From: DAIDJM01 sp964250215
GTDB taxonomy: Bacteria; Pseudomonadota; Alphaproteobacteria; Acetobacterales; Acetobacteraceae
Assembly: GCA_964250215.1 (NCBI GenBank)
Contig: CAXUEX010000036.1
Location: 1 to 21,523, forward strand
DNA: 21,523 bases
Reading direction: 5' to 3'
Below, piece by piece: positions 14,481 through 21,180 of the stretch. Below the pieces are notes generated by a model that ran no database searches, was not told the DNA's origin, and was given only the letters and a program-made list of their open reading frames with translations. Each line of letters begins with the position of its first letter. The stretch's first letter is position 1. Both the position numbers and the translations under genes were made by a program.

Positions 14481-16001
14481 TCATTCCAATCCCAGCCTCG
14501 CAAGCATGCGGCGGGTGGCGGGATCCTGCAAATAAGGCCTCCACTCCGAACTATTGAGCAGGAAAATCGCGGCCGGATCATGCCGGGCAACCGCCAGATC
14601 CAAATACGCCAGGGCTTCGCGCAGGCTTCCGGACTCCGCATAGCTCCTGGCCACGTCAGCGGCCGACACGGTGCCGGCGGCATAACCCGCCAATCGTGCG
14701 TCGAGAACCGCGCGCATCCGCCCTGCCGCGCCGGACGCCTTGAACCCCGCCAGTCCCGCCCGCGCAACTGCCTGACCGGCCAGGTCGTGCTGCAGCTCCG
14801 ATGCGATTTCCCATTCGCGCAAACCCGCCTCGTCGTCTCCCTCCGCAAAAGCGATCTGCGACAAATACCGGTGCGGCGAAGCAAAATCCGGCGCGCCTGT
14901 TTCCAACGCACGCAGCAGGCGTTTCGCCGACGCAATTTGGCCGCGATTGAACAGCAGCAGCCCGCGATCCGCGCGGATCGCGTTCGATGCCGGGTCCAGC
15001 GTCGCCGCCTGATCGATCTGCATCACCGCTGCTGCGTGATCGCCCATATTATCCAACGACGTCGCATACCAGTGATGCGTCGTGGCGTCGTTTGGCTTCA
15101 GAAGAAGCGCGCGCCGGTATTCTTCCAGCGCCCGCCGGAAATCCCAGTCTCCCCAGTAAAGCGCAAAGGCATACGCGCCGTGCGCTTCGGCCAGATCCGG
15201 TGCCAGGGCGATCGCCCGCAATGCCGCGGCTTTCGCCAGCGGGTAGGCCTGCGCAGCGGACATGCCGGAATATTCCGGGAGCAGATTATAGCAGTCCGCA
15301 AGCCCCGCATAGGCATGCGCATAGTCCGGCGCGATCCGCAGCGCCTCGCTGAAAGCCGCCACCGCGCGCATCAGGCTCGCCGGCGTGCGGTGCGCCCAAT
15401 CCAGCTTGCCGCTGGCATACAGAATTTGCGCCCTTCGAGGCAGCGGGCCATGGGGCATCGCCGTCTGATGCCGGACAACCGCCATCCCAAGGCTCACGAA
15501 CAGCGCCACGCCGACCGCGGCCGCCATTGGCGCTCGCCAGAGGCGGCGCCGCGGCAAAGCGCCGGCGGCCGGTGCTGCGGCGGCAACGAGCGCGCTCGGC
15601 GCCGCGCGCACCGCCGGCGGTAGCGCGCTCACCTCGGCGTCCAACCGGTATCCTAAGCCGTGCACGGTCCGGATCGTCGCGTGATCGGCGTCCTTCAGCG
15701 CCAACCGCAACCTGCCCACGCATTTCGTCAGGCTGGACTCGGTCACCAGCCGGCCCGGCCAAAGCCGTTCCATGATGACCTCCTTCGTCACGGCGGCCCC
15801 GGGGCGTTCCAACAGCAGCGCAAGCAACCGCAGCGGCCGCGGCTCCACGGCCACCTCGGCGCCCGCCACCGTCAGCCGCATCGCCGCCGGATCAAAACTT
15901 GCCGCCCCGAACCACACCCGCCCGTGCAAGAAACCGTCCTGCAAGCCCGAAGCTCCGTCTCCAGCCCAATCCGTGCCGACCTTGCCACGGACGACGCGCA
16001 T
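14481..16001 (-). CDS. CadC/HilA-like membrane-bound transcriptional regulator with TPR repeats
   Basis: A one-component regulator of 506 residues. An OmpR-type winged-helix DNA-binding domain spans about 28-123: RLWPGRLVTESSLTKCVGRL contains the recognition helix and IRTVHGLGYRL forms the wing. A low-complexity Ala/Pro linker follows, then a single membrane segment at about 156-176, then a large C-terminal part of tetratricopeptide repeats (about 190-500) built from blocks like AVAAFSEALRIAPDYAHAYA and ALEEYRRALLLKPNDATTH. The TPR part should lie outside the membrane and sense a ligand or partner protein. It converges on the molybdenum hydroxylase operon, 26 bp between stops. Control of that operon is possible but not shown. 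The ATG at 16001 lacks a strong ribosome site. Confidence 0.85.
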   Translation of the reverse strand: MRVVRGKVGTDWAGDGASGLQDGFLHGRVWFGAASFDPAAMRLTVAGAEVAVEPRPLRLLALLLERPGAAVTKEVIMERLWPGRLVTESSLTKCVGRLRLALKDADHATIRTVHGLGYRLDAEVSALPPAVRAAPSALVAAAAPAAGALPRRRLWRAPMAAAVGVALFVSLGMAVVRHQTAMPHGPLPRRAQILYASGKLDWAHRTPASLMRAVAAFSEALRIAPDYAHAYAGLADCYNLLPEYSGMSAAQAYPLAKAAALRAIALAPDLAEAHGAYAFALYWGDWDFRRALEEYRRALLLKPNDATTHHWYATSLDNMGDHAAAVMQIDQAATLDPASNAIRADRGLLLFNRGQIASAKRLLRALETGAPDFASPHRYLSQIAFAEGDDEAGLREWEIASELQHDLAGQAVARAGLAGFKASGAAGRMRAVLDARLAGYAAGTVSAADVARSYAESGSLREALAYLDLAVARHDPAAIFLLNSSEWRPYLQDPATRRMLARLGLE

Positions 16002-16210
16002 AATTCTTCAAAAAATCCCGAAATGGTCGGGGAATCATCCAGATTTCACATCCGTCTAGCCGCCGTCGCGCAATGCCGGTGCGGCCAGCCACGATTGTGA
16101 AACAGAGACGGGTCAATCAGCGGATGCAGACGGAAATCGCCCAGTACGTCTCGGTTGCAGGCGGCATAAGCGCCAAGTGCATAGCGAGCCGGAACGATTG
16201 ACGCCATGCC

Positions 16211-17491
16211 GTGAAACCGGGTCAACATCGCTGCGTGTACGCCCCGCTCGCCCGGCCGCCAATCACCCCCCGCCTGCTTGCCGCCGCCGTCGCCGGCAAC
16301 GCCTTCGAGTTCTACGATTTTCTCGCTTATGCCTATTTCGCGGTCTTCATCGGCCATGATTTCTTTCCGGCCGAGAGCCTCTACGCGAGCCTGATGGCCT
16401 CCATCGCGGTATTCGGCGTGGGTTTCGTCTTCCGCCCGCTCGGCGGCCTGGTCATCGGCCGCTTTGCCGATCGCACCGGCCGCCGCCCCGCCATGCTGCT
16501 CTCGCTCGCGCTCGCCAGCGCCGGCACGCTGGGCATCGCGCTCACCCCCACCTACGCCCGGATCGGCCTGGCCGCGCCGATGCTGGTGGTGCTGTGCCGC
16601 GTCGCCCAGGGACTGGCGCTCGGTGGCGAAGTGGGGCCGGCCACCGCTTTCCTGCTGGAAATCGCGCCGGCGCACCGCCGCGCGCTCTTTGGCAGCCTGC
16701 AATCGGCCAGCCAGTTCGCGGCCGGCCTACTTGCCACCGCGGCCGGCCTCGCGATCAGCCTGGCCCTGCCCGCCCAGGCGCTCGCTGGCTGGGGCTGGCG
16801 CATCCCGTTCGGCCTCGCCGCGCTGGTCGTGCCGCCGCTTCTGATACTGCGGCGGAACATGCCGGAAACAGCACAACGCGGCATCCTGGGCGCGCGCCCC
16901 GATCCCGGCCGCCACGGCCGCCATCTCGCCGCCGCCGTCCTGCTGATCGCCAGCGGCACCATTCCGATCTATGTCGGCGTCTATATGCCCACCTACGCGA
17001 TTGCCACGCTGCACCTGCCGGCACGGGCCGCCTATATCGGCGGCAGCATCGGGACTGCCGCCGGCACGCTGGCGGCGCTGGCTGGTGGCTGGCTCGCCGA
17101 CCGCGCCGGGCGCCGCCCGATTATGGCCGTAGCGCGCGTGGCCCAGGCGCTCACCGCGATGCCCGCCTTCGTGCTGCTGCTCGCCCATCCCGGCGCGCCC
17201 ATGCTCGCGCTGGCCGCGGCGCTCGTCACCGGCCTCGCCGCGCTTGGCGCCGCACCCGGTTTTGCCTTGATCCCGGAACTGCTGCCGCGCGCCATCCGCG
17301 CCGGCACTTTCGCGGTGATCTACGCGCTCTCGGTAGCGATCTTCGGCGGCACCACGCAGCTCATCGTCACCTGGGCGATTCACGCGACGGGCAACCCGGC
17401 CGCCCCGGCATGGTACGCCACCGGCGCCAGCCTGCTCGGACTGATCGCGATCGCCATGCTGCCGGAAACCCGCCAGCGCGACTTGGATTAG
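16211..17491 (+). CDS. MFS transporter, metabolite:H+ symporter type
   Basis: A 12-TM major facilitator of about 426 residues, probably importing an organic acid by proton symport. The N-terminal AAVAGNAFEFYDFLAYAYFA is the signature helix of the metabolite:H+ symporter family (citrate, alpha-ketoglutarate and similar). The loop 2-3 motif appears as GRFADRTGRRPAM, with its second-half copy GGWLADRAGRRPIM, and RVAQGLALGGEVGPA marks TM4. The start is uncertain: the GTG at 16211 gives the full N-terminus, the GTG at 16235 is an alternative, and neither has a good ribosome site. Its stop overlaps the stop of the convergent hydrolase gene. No substrate can be named. Confidence 0.87.
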   Translation: MKPGQHRCVYAPLARPPITPRLLAAAVAGNAFEFYDFLAYAYFAVFIGHDFFPAESLYASLMASIAVFGVGFVFRPLGGLVIGRFADRTGRRPAMLLSLALASAGTLGIALTPTYARIGLAAPMLVVLCRVAQGLALGGEVGPATAFLLEIAPAHRRALFGSLQSASQFAAGLLATAAGLAISLALPAQALAGWGWRIPFGLAALVVPPLLILRRNMPETAQRGILGARPDPGRHGRHLAAAVLLIASGTIPIYVGVYMPTYAIATLHLPARAAYIGGSIGTAAGTLAALAGGWLADRAGRRPIMAVARVAQALTAMPAFVLLLAHPGAPMLALAAALVTGLAALGAAPGFALIPELLPRAIRAGTFAVIYALSVAIFGGTTQLIVTWAIHATGNPAAPAWYATGASLLGLIAIAMLPETRQRDLD

Positions 17492-18327
17492 CCGGTCAGG
17501 AAGCGGACCGCTTCGCCCGCCGCAGGCAACAGTTTGAAAACCGGAAAGATGTGCGGCTGCCCAGCGAATTCCCGGAAGGCCAAATCCACCCCCGCCCGCC
17601 GCAGCCGCTCCGCAAGCATTCGACTATCGTCGCGCAGCACCTCGGAATCGGAACAGACCAATCGCACCGGCGGCAGCCCGCGCATATCGGCGGCCAACGG
17701 CGAGGCTTCCGCCGGCGCGTCGCCGCCAAAATAGGCGCCCCGCATGCGTTCCAGGATCGCGGCCGAAAGCACCGGATCGCGCGCCGCGTTGGTGCGCAGG
17801 CTTTCAGCCGTGAGCGAAAAATCCGCCCAGGGCGAAATCAGCAGCAGCCGTTCCGGCAGCCTTCCGCCCTCGGTCACGGCGCGCTGCGCCACCGCCAGGG
17901 CCAGCGCGCCCCCCGCGGAGTCCCCGGCCAGCCACAACGCGCCCGGCCGGTCCGCCACCGCGCGCCATGCGTTCCACACGTCCTCCAACGCCGCCGGATG
18001 CGGATGCTCGGGCGCCAGCCGATAATCCACGAACAGCACCGGTCCGCCCGCGGCCGCCGCAAACCGGGCGCAGAACGGCCCGTGGCTCGCCATGCCGCCG
18101 ACAATGTAGCCGCCGCCATGGCAATAGAGCGTGGCCGGCCCCGGCCCATCCAGCCCGCCGATCCACTGCGTGCCGCCCACCGGTCCCAGCGTGACCGCCA
18201 CTTTCGGCATCGGATCCAGCAGGCTTTGCATACGCCCGAGCTTGCGCCGCATTGCCGGCACGTCGTCCCGCTCGAACCAGCGCTTCACGGTCGCGCGCAG
18301 CAGCAGATGGGTGGCGGCGGTCAGCAT
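17488..18327 (-). CDS. Alpha/beta hydrolase, hormone-sensitive-lipase (HSL) family esterase
   Basis: A carboxylesterase of 279 residues. It shows the HSL oxyanion motif YCHGGGYIVGG (HGGG at 70-73), DYRLAPEHPHPAALEDV, the nucleophile elbow GDSAGG (S137), the acid region CSDSEVLRDD (about 226-234), and catalytic H259 in GQPHIF. The short N-terminal helical cap (TVKRWFERDDVPAMRRKLGRM) is also typical. The ATG at 18327 has GGAGC about 7 nt upstream; residues encoded further upstream do not fit the family. Likely cytoplasmic, acting on short-chain acyl esters. It shares a 4-bp stop overlap with the convergent transporter gene. Confidence 0.9.
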   Translation of the reverse strand: MLTAATHLLLRATVKRWFERDDVPAMRRKLGRMQSLLDPMPKVAVTLGPVGGTQWIGGLDGPGPATLYCHGGGYIVGGMASHGPFCARFAAAAGGPVLFVDYRLAPEHPHPAALEDVWNAWRAVADRPGALWLAGDSAGGALALAVAQRAVTEGGRLPERLLLISPWADFSLTAESLRTNAARDPVLSAAILERMRGAYFGGDAPAEASPLAADMRGLPPVRLVCSDSEVLRDDSRMLAERLRRAGVDLAFREFAGQPHIFPVFKLLPAAGEAVRFLTG

Positions 18328-18449
18328 CTTGTCGCTCCTCCGGGCTCGGCACGATCGCCCGGCCGCCGTATCCTGCCTGCATGGGCCACGCGATCCTAGA
18401 GCGCGCCGGCGGCGATGCGCCCTTAGCGCGGGCGTAAGCGGAAGAAAGG

Positions 18450-18468
18450 CCAGGGGCTTTGCCCCTGG
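18450..18468. repeat. REP-like GC palindrome (CCAGGGGC-TTT-GCCCCTGG)
   Basis: A perfect 8-bp inverted repeat with a 3-nt TTT loop, followed by ACCCACACGG. It sits in a 187-bp gap between the hydrolase start and the small membrane protein's stop. I recall the form GGGGCTTTGCCCC followed by TGGACCC as a very common dispersed palindrome in Acetobacteraceae and other alphaproteobacteria. It has no T tract after it, although it could act as a minus-strand transcription end for neither neighbour in particular. Confidence 0.65.
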
Positions 18469-18514
18469 ACCCACACGGACCGAGGCCTCGTGCCTGTTTA
18501 TGAAGAGCGGCGGC

Positions 18515-18970
18515 TTACCCGAGATTCATCACGACACCGGCGGCATTCAGGCCACGGACGATGCGCGGCCCGATAAAAAGCAGGAAGAACGGTGCCAGGA
18601 CCGCGCCAACCAGCATCGCCCATTTCAGCAAGCCGGACGGGTCATCCTGGTCCCACCTGTAACTGGCGCCGAACCATTTCGCTCTACCGACAATATTCTT
18701 CTTGGGCGCGATCAGCGCACCCAGGATGCCGAGCGGGATCCAGGTCCAGAACATCAGCCAGCACGCCGTGGCCTGGAAGGCGGAGAAATAGGTGTACGAT
18801 CCATGTTCGTTGTGCGTATAAATTAAGCCGAGTGCCCGGTTGGGACAGGAAGGGGCCAGCGCTCTCCAATGTTCTTCCAGCGCAAAGAAGCAAAAGAACG
18901 ACGCAATGCCGCAGCCGGCAAGCAGCCCGGCCACGACATTCCGGATCGGGTGCAACGCTTGGTTGCTCAT
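18515..18970 (-). CDS. Small membrane protein of unknown function
   Basis: I do not recognise this family. The 151-residue product has hydrophobic segments near 10-31 (VVAGLLAGCGIASFFCFFAL), 63-86 (ACWLMFWTWIPLGILGALI) and 114-135 (LLKWAMLVGAVLAPFFLLF), so three or four membrane spans. Between the first two lies a polar loop with two cysteines in total (one in APSCPN) and the sequence GLIYTHNEHGSYTYFSA. A GTG six codons earlier (18988) is an alternative start; neither has a convincing ribosome site. It lies 52 bp after the DUF4188 gene on the same strand and may be co-transcribed under the TetR-like regulator, which is inference. Confidence 0.65.
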   Translation of the reverse strand: MSNQALHPIRNVVAGLLAGCGIASFFCFFALEEHWRALAPSCPNRALGLIYTHNEHGSYTYFSAFQATACWLMFWTWIPLGILGALIAPKKNIVGRAKWFGASYRWDQDDPSGLLKWAMLVGAVLAPFFLLFIGPRIVRGLNAAGVVMNLG

Positions 18971-19022
18971 TCCACTGTGTTGTCTCACGCCGCGAACGCG
19001 GTATGCGCAGGCGTTCTACCTC

Positions 19023-19550
19023 TCAGCCCGGCAGAATGAAACCGTCCGCAGCCCCATCGGCCTGGCGGACACGAGGCTCGCGCCGCAGCCGCTTCGCCGC
19101 ACTCGCCCGCGGCCCCGTCGCCGGAAACACGTCGCCCGCCAGCCCCAGGCCGAACCGCGGCATGTTCATATACACCGTCTCCAGATTTTCGCGCGGCACC
19201 ACATAGGTCTCGTGCCAGATTCCCACATCGCCGCTGCTGCCTACCCGGGCGTAGAAATCTCGCCACGCCGGCATGTGCGAGCGGTGGGTGGCGTGCGCGA
19301 ACGCCTGCAAATGCGCGGCACTTCGCCAATACTGCACCACCGAAAGATCGCGGAAGCCGATCTGGCTTCGGAACGAGAGCAGCCCCAGCTCGGGATGCGC
19401 CGAAAGCTCCGCCAGCATTCGCGCCATGGCCCGCGCCACCGGCAGCCATTGCCAGATTTTCCACGCCTTGTTGATCCGCATGCCGATGAGGAACACCACA
19501 ATCTCCGTCTCGACCTCGGCACACATTTTTTCGCGGATTAGTTCCGGCAT
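19023..19550 (-). CDS. DUF4188 family protein
   Basis: A soluble protein of 175 residues matching DUF4188, a monooxygenase-like (ABM/EthD-type) family of unknown reaction. Recognisable blocks are VVFLIGMRINKAWKIWQWLP, ELSAHPELGLL, VVQYWRSAAHLQAFA, HMPAWRDFYARVG, GDVGIWHETYVV and the closing YMNMPRFGLG. The ATG at 19550 has GGGAG about 9-10 nt upstream; codons further upstream overlap the operator and promoter and are not expected to be translated. It is divergent from the TetR gene across a 94-bp region containing a perfect palindrome, so it is the probable repression target. The C-terminal tail after residue 145 is rich in Arg and Ala and not conserved, as far as I can judge. Confidence 0.85.
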   Translation of the reverse strand: MPELIREKMCAEVETEIVVFLIGMRINKAWKIWQWLPVARAMARMLAELSAHPELGLLSFRSQIGFRDLSVVQYWRSAAHLQAFAHATHRSHMPAWRDFYARVGSSGDVGIWHETYVVPRENLETVYMNMPRFGLGLAGDVFPATGPRASAAKRLRREPRVRQADGAADGFILPG

Positions 19551-19565
19551 GTCGCGATGCTCCCA

Positions 19566-19584
19566 ATCTTTACGGCGTAAAGAT
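19566..19584. promoter_or_regulatory. Probable TetR operator, perfect 9-1-9 palindrome
   Basis: ATCTTTACG (19566-19574), one central G, CGTAAAGAT (19576-19584). The exact dyad between a tetR-type gene and its divergent neighbour is the standard arrangement for a TetR operator. It lies between the putative -10 of the DUF4188 gene and its start, where binding would block transcription. Confidence 0.78.
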
Positions 19585-19613
19585 CGGTAGCAGGGCGCAG
19601 CCGGGCTGGTCAA
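19584..19613 (-). promoter_or_regulatory. Candidate sigma-70 promoter for the DUF4188 gene
   Basis: On the minus strand TTGACC (19613-19608), an 18-base spacer, and TACCGA (19589-19584). The -10 match is only moderate, but its edge touches the operator palindrome, as expected for a repressed promoter. Confidence 0.45.
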
Positions 19614-19618
19614 CAGAA

Positions 19619-19637
19619 ATCTTGCCGATGTAAAGTT
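19619..19637. promoter_or_regulatory. Degenerate second TetR operator
   Basis: ATCTTGCCGATGTAAAGTT matches the perfect palindrome at 14 of 19 positions and keeps the TGTAAAG and ATCTT arms. The centres are 53 bp apart, and the site ends 7 bp before the tetR ATG, consistent with autorepression. Confidence 0.55.
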
Positions 19638-19644
19638 ATGGGCG

Positions 19645-20283
19645 ATGGACAAGCCTTATCACCACGGCGACCTCCGCGCCGCCCTGCTCGAAGCTGCCGA
19701 AGCGCTTCTCGATCGCGCCGGCATCGAGGCGCTCACCTTGCGCGCGGCGGCGCGCGAAGCGGGCGTGTCACACGCCGCCCCCCGGCACCATTTCGGCGAT
19801 CTCACCGGCTTGCTCAGCGCTCTGGCGACCGCGGGATTCATCCGCCTGCGTGCACATCTCCTGATCCAGTTCGAAGCGGCCGGCGCCACGCCGGGCGAAC
19901 GGCTGACCGGGGTCGCTCGCGGCTATGTCGCGTTTGCCCGCGAGTGCCCAGGCTTGTTCCAGCTCATGTTCCGCTCAGAGCGACTGGACTGGTCGCACCC
20001 CGCCCTATCGGAAGCGGGTGATGCGGCCTTCGCGCTGCTCACGCCGGATGCATCGGAGCCGAAGCGGCCCGGCGAACCGCCTGGCCACCGTAACCTGGTC
20101 GTTGCCCTGGCGCGCTGGTCGCTGGTGCATGGCTTGGCGACATTGCTTCTCGACGGCAGGTTCCAGGCCGTGTCGGCCAAGCGGCCCGGAACGGATTTCG
20201 AAACGCTTATCGAAGCGGTCCTGACCCGTTCCGTGAACCAGGACAACGAAGTCACGGCGGCGGCGGCAGCCGATTTTAGCTGA
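19645..20283 (+). CDS. TetR/AcrR family transcriptional regulator
   Basis: A repressor of 212 residues. The N-terminal helix-turn-helix domain (about 6-58) reads HHGDLRAALLEAAEALLDRAG at its first helix, then LTLRAAAREAGVSHAAPRHHF with the characteristic HHF after the recognition helix. The ligand-binding part (GYVAFARECPGLFQLMFRSE, then LARWSLVHGLATLLLDG) looks like the TetR C-terminal WHG domain. The inducer cannot be predicted. It is divergent from the DUF4188 gene, with two related operator sites between them, and converges on ctrA with 14 bp between stops. The ATG at 19645 is the natural start and lies 7 bp after the second operator; the ribosome site is weak. Confidence 0.92.
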   Translation: MDKPYHHGDLRAALLEAAEALLDRAGIEALTLRAAAREAGVSHAAPRHHFGDLTGLLSALATAGFIRLRAHLLIQFEAAGATPGERLTGVARGYVAFARECPGLFQLMFRSERLDWSHPALSEAGDAAFALLTPDASEPKRPGEPPGHRNLVVALARWSLVHGLATLLLDGRFQAVSAKRPGTDFETLIEAVLTRSVNQDNEVTAAAAADFS

Positions 20284-20297
20284 TGATCCCATGCGGC

Positions 20298-21032
20298 TCA
20301 GGCCGCCGCGCTGTAGAGTTCCGGGCCGGCCATCGAAGCCGCAGCCATCGCGTTCTGGCTGCTGGGGTCTCGCATCATGTAGCCGCGGCCCCACACCGTG
20401 CCGATCAGATTGCCGGCCCCGGCCTGCGCGAGCTTTTTTCGCAGCTTGCAGATAAACACGTCGATGATCTTCATCTCCGGCTCGTCGATGCCGCCATAGA
20501 GGTGATTGAGGAAGGCCTCCTTCGTCAGCACCATGCCCTTGCGCAGCACAAGCAGCTCGAGAATGGCGTATTCCTTGCCTGTCAGATGCACCTGCGTATC
20601 GTCAACCGATACATCGCGGCTGTCCAGGTTCAGGCGAAGATTGCCGATACGCAACAGCGGCTGGCTGTAGCCCTTGCTGCGCCGCACCACGGCCTGGATG
20701 CGGGCGGTGAGTTCCGCCCGATCGAACGGCTTCGTGATGTAGTCGTCCGCCCCCATGCCGAAGCCCTTAACTTTCTCCTGCGGGCGGTTCAGGCCGGACA
20801 GGATCAGCACCGGGGTTTCGACGCGCGCGCCGCGCATCCGTCGCACCACCTCATACCCCTCCATGTCGGGCAGCATGAGATCTAGCACCACAATGTCGTA
20901 ATCATAATGCCGGGCCAGTTCCAGCGCCTCCTCCCCGGAATCTGTCTCATCCACCACCGCGCCGACGCCCTTCAGCATCAGCGCAATGCCGCGCGAGGCC
21001 GTAACGTCGTCTTCAACGAGCAACACACGCAT
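20298..21032 (-). CDS. ctrA: Cell-cycle master response regulator CtrA
   Basis: OmpR-family response regulator that in alphaproteobacteria controls flagellar genes and, in some, replication and division. It has 244 residues. The receiver domain (1-about 120) has acidic DD at 8-9, phospho-acceptor D51 in VVLDLMLPDMEG, and ITKPF with the conserved Lys. RIQAVVRRSKGYSQP is the typical CtrA hinge. The DNA-binding domain contains VHLTGKEYAILELLVLRKG, EAFLNHLYGGIDEPEMKIID, FICKLRKKLA and TVWGRGYMMRD, nearly diagnostic for CtrA. The C-terminus ends in Ala-Ala-Ala, like the degron-style AA end of Caulobacter CtrA. The ATG at 21032 has GGGAGA upstream. It is divergent from fliI, a neighbourhood I recall in Rhodospirillales. 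Confidence 0.96.
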   Translation of the reverse strand: MRVLLVEDDVTASRGIALMLKGVGAVVDETDSGEEALELARHYDYDIVVLDLMLPDMEGYEVVRRMRGARVETPVLILSGLNRPQEKVKGFGMGADDYITKPFDRAELTARIQAVVRRSKGYSQPLLRIGNLRLNLDSRDVSVDDTQVHLTGKEYAILELLVLRKGMVLTKEAFLNHLYGGIDEPEMKIIDVFICKLRKKLAQAGAGNLIGTVWGRGYMMRDPSSQNAMAAASMAGPELYSAAA

Positions 21033-21093
21033 CTTTATCTCCCAAACGGGTGGCTGCCGGAACATTTACCACTCTTGCGTGCGTCTGGCGATA

Positions 21094-21120
21094 GTTTTTT
21101 CACCATAAAGTGCAAAAAAC
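21094..21120. repeat. AT-rich inverted repeat between ctrA and fliI
   Basis: GTTTTTT-CAC (21094-21103), a 6-nt centre, then GTG-C-AAAAAAC (21110-21120): an imperfect dyad with one unpaired C, strikingly AT-rich for this window. It lies in the 148-bp divergent region next to a GANTC site. Possible roles are a regulator site or a bendable promoter element. Confidence 0.45.
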
Positions 21121-21121
21121 C

Positions 21122-21126
21122 GATTC
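21122..21126. promoter_or_regulatory. GANTC (CcrM methylation) site upstream of ctrA
   Basis: GATTC occurs 90 bp upstream of the ctrA ATG. In Caulobacter a GANTC site in the ctrA promoter couples transcription to replication-dependent methylation. Whether this site acts that way here is inference; a 5-base motif can occur by chance. Confidence 0.4.
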
Positions 21127-21180
21127 GCAGGGTCACGGCCTCCGAAAATCAAGCGGAGTGACTAGCGGAAAGTCTATTAA

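Noticed and set aside
16046..16204. Minus-strand short frame upstream of the transporter (ALGAYAACNRDVLGDF region)
   Set aside because: It reads somewhat protein-like, but there is no ribosome site, no known family, and the codon third positions are mixed. I kept it out of the gene list.
16594..18399. Long plus-strand open frame (601 codons) over the transporter and hydrolase
   Set aside because: It overlaps two convincing genes in other frames and its product is Arg/Pro/His-rich without motifs.
18450..18468. The GC palindrome as an intrinsic terminator
   Set aside because: No T tract follows the stem on either strand, and the neighbouring genes do not end at it.
20090..20115. GTAACC inside the tetR gene as another SigF promoter
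   Set aside because: After 16 bases the sequence is GCGC, not CGAA, and the site is inside a coding region.
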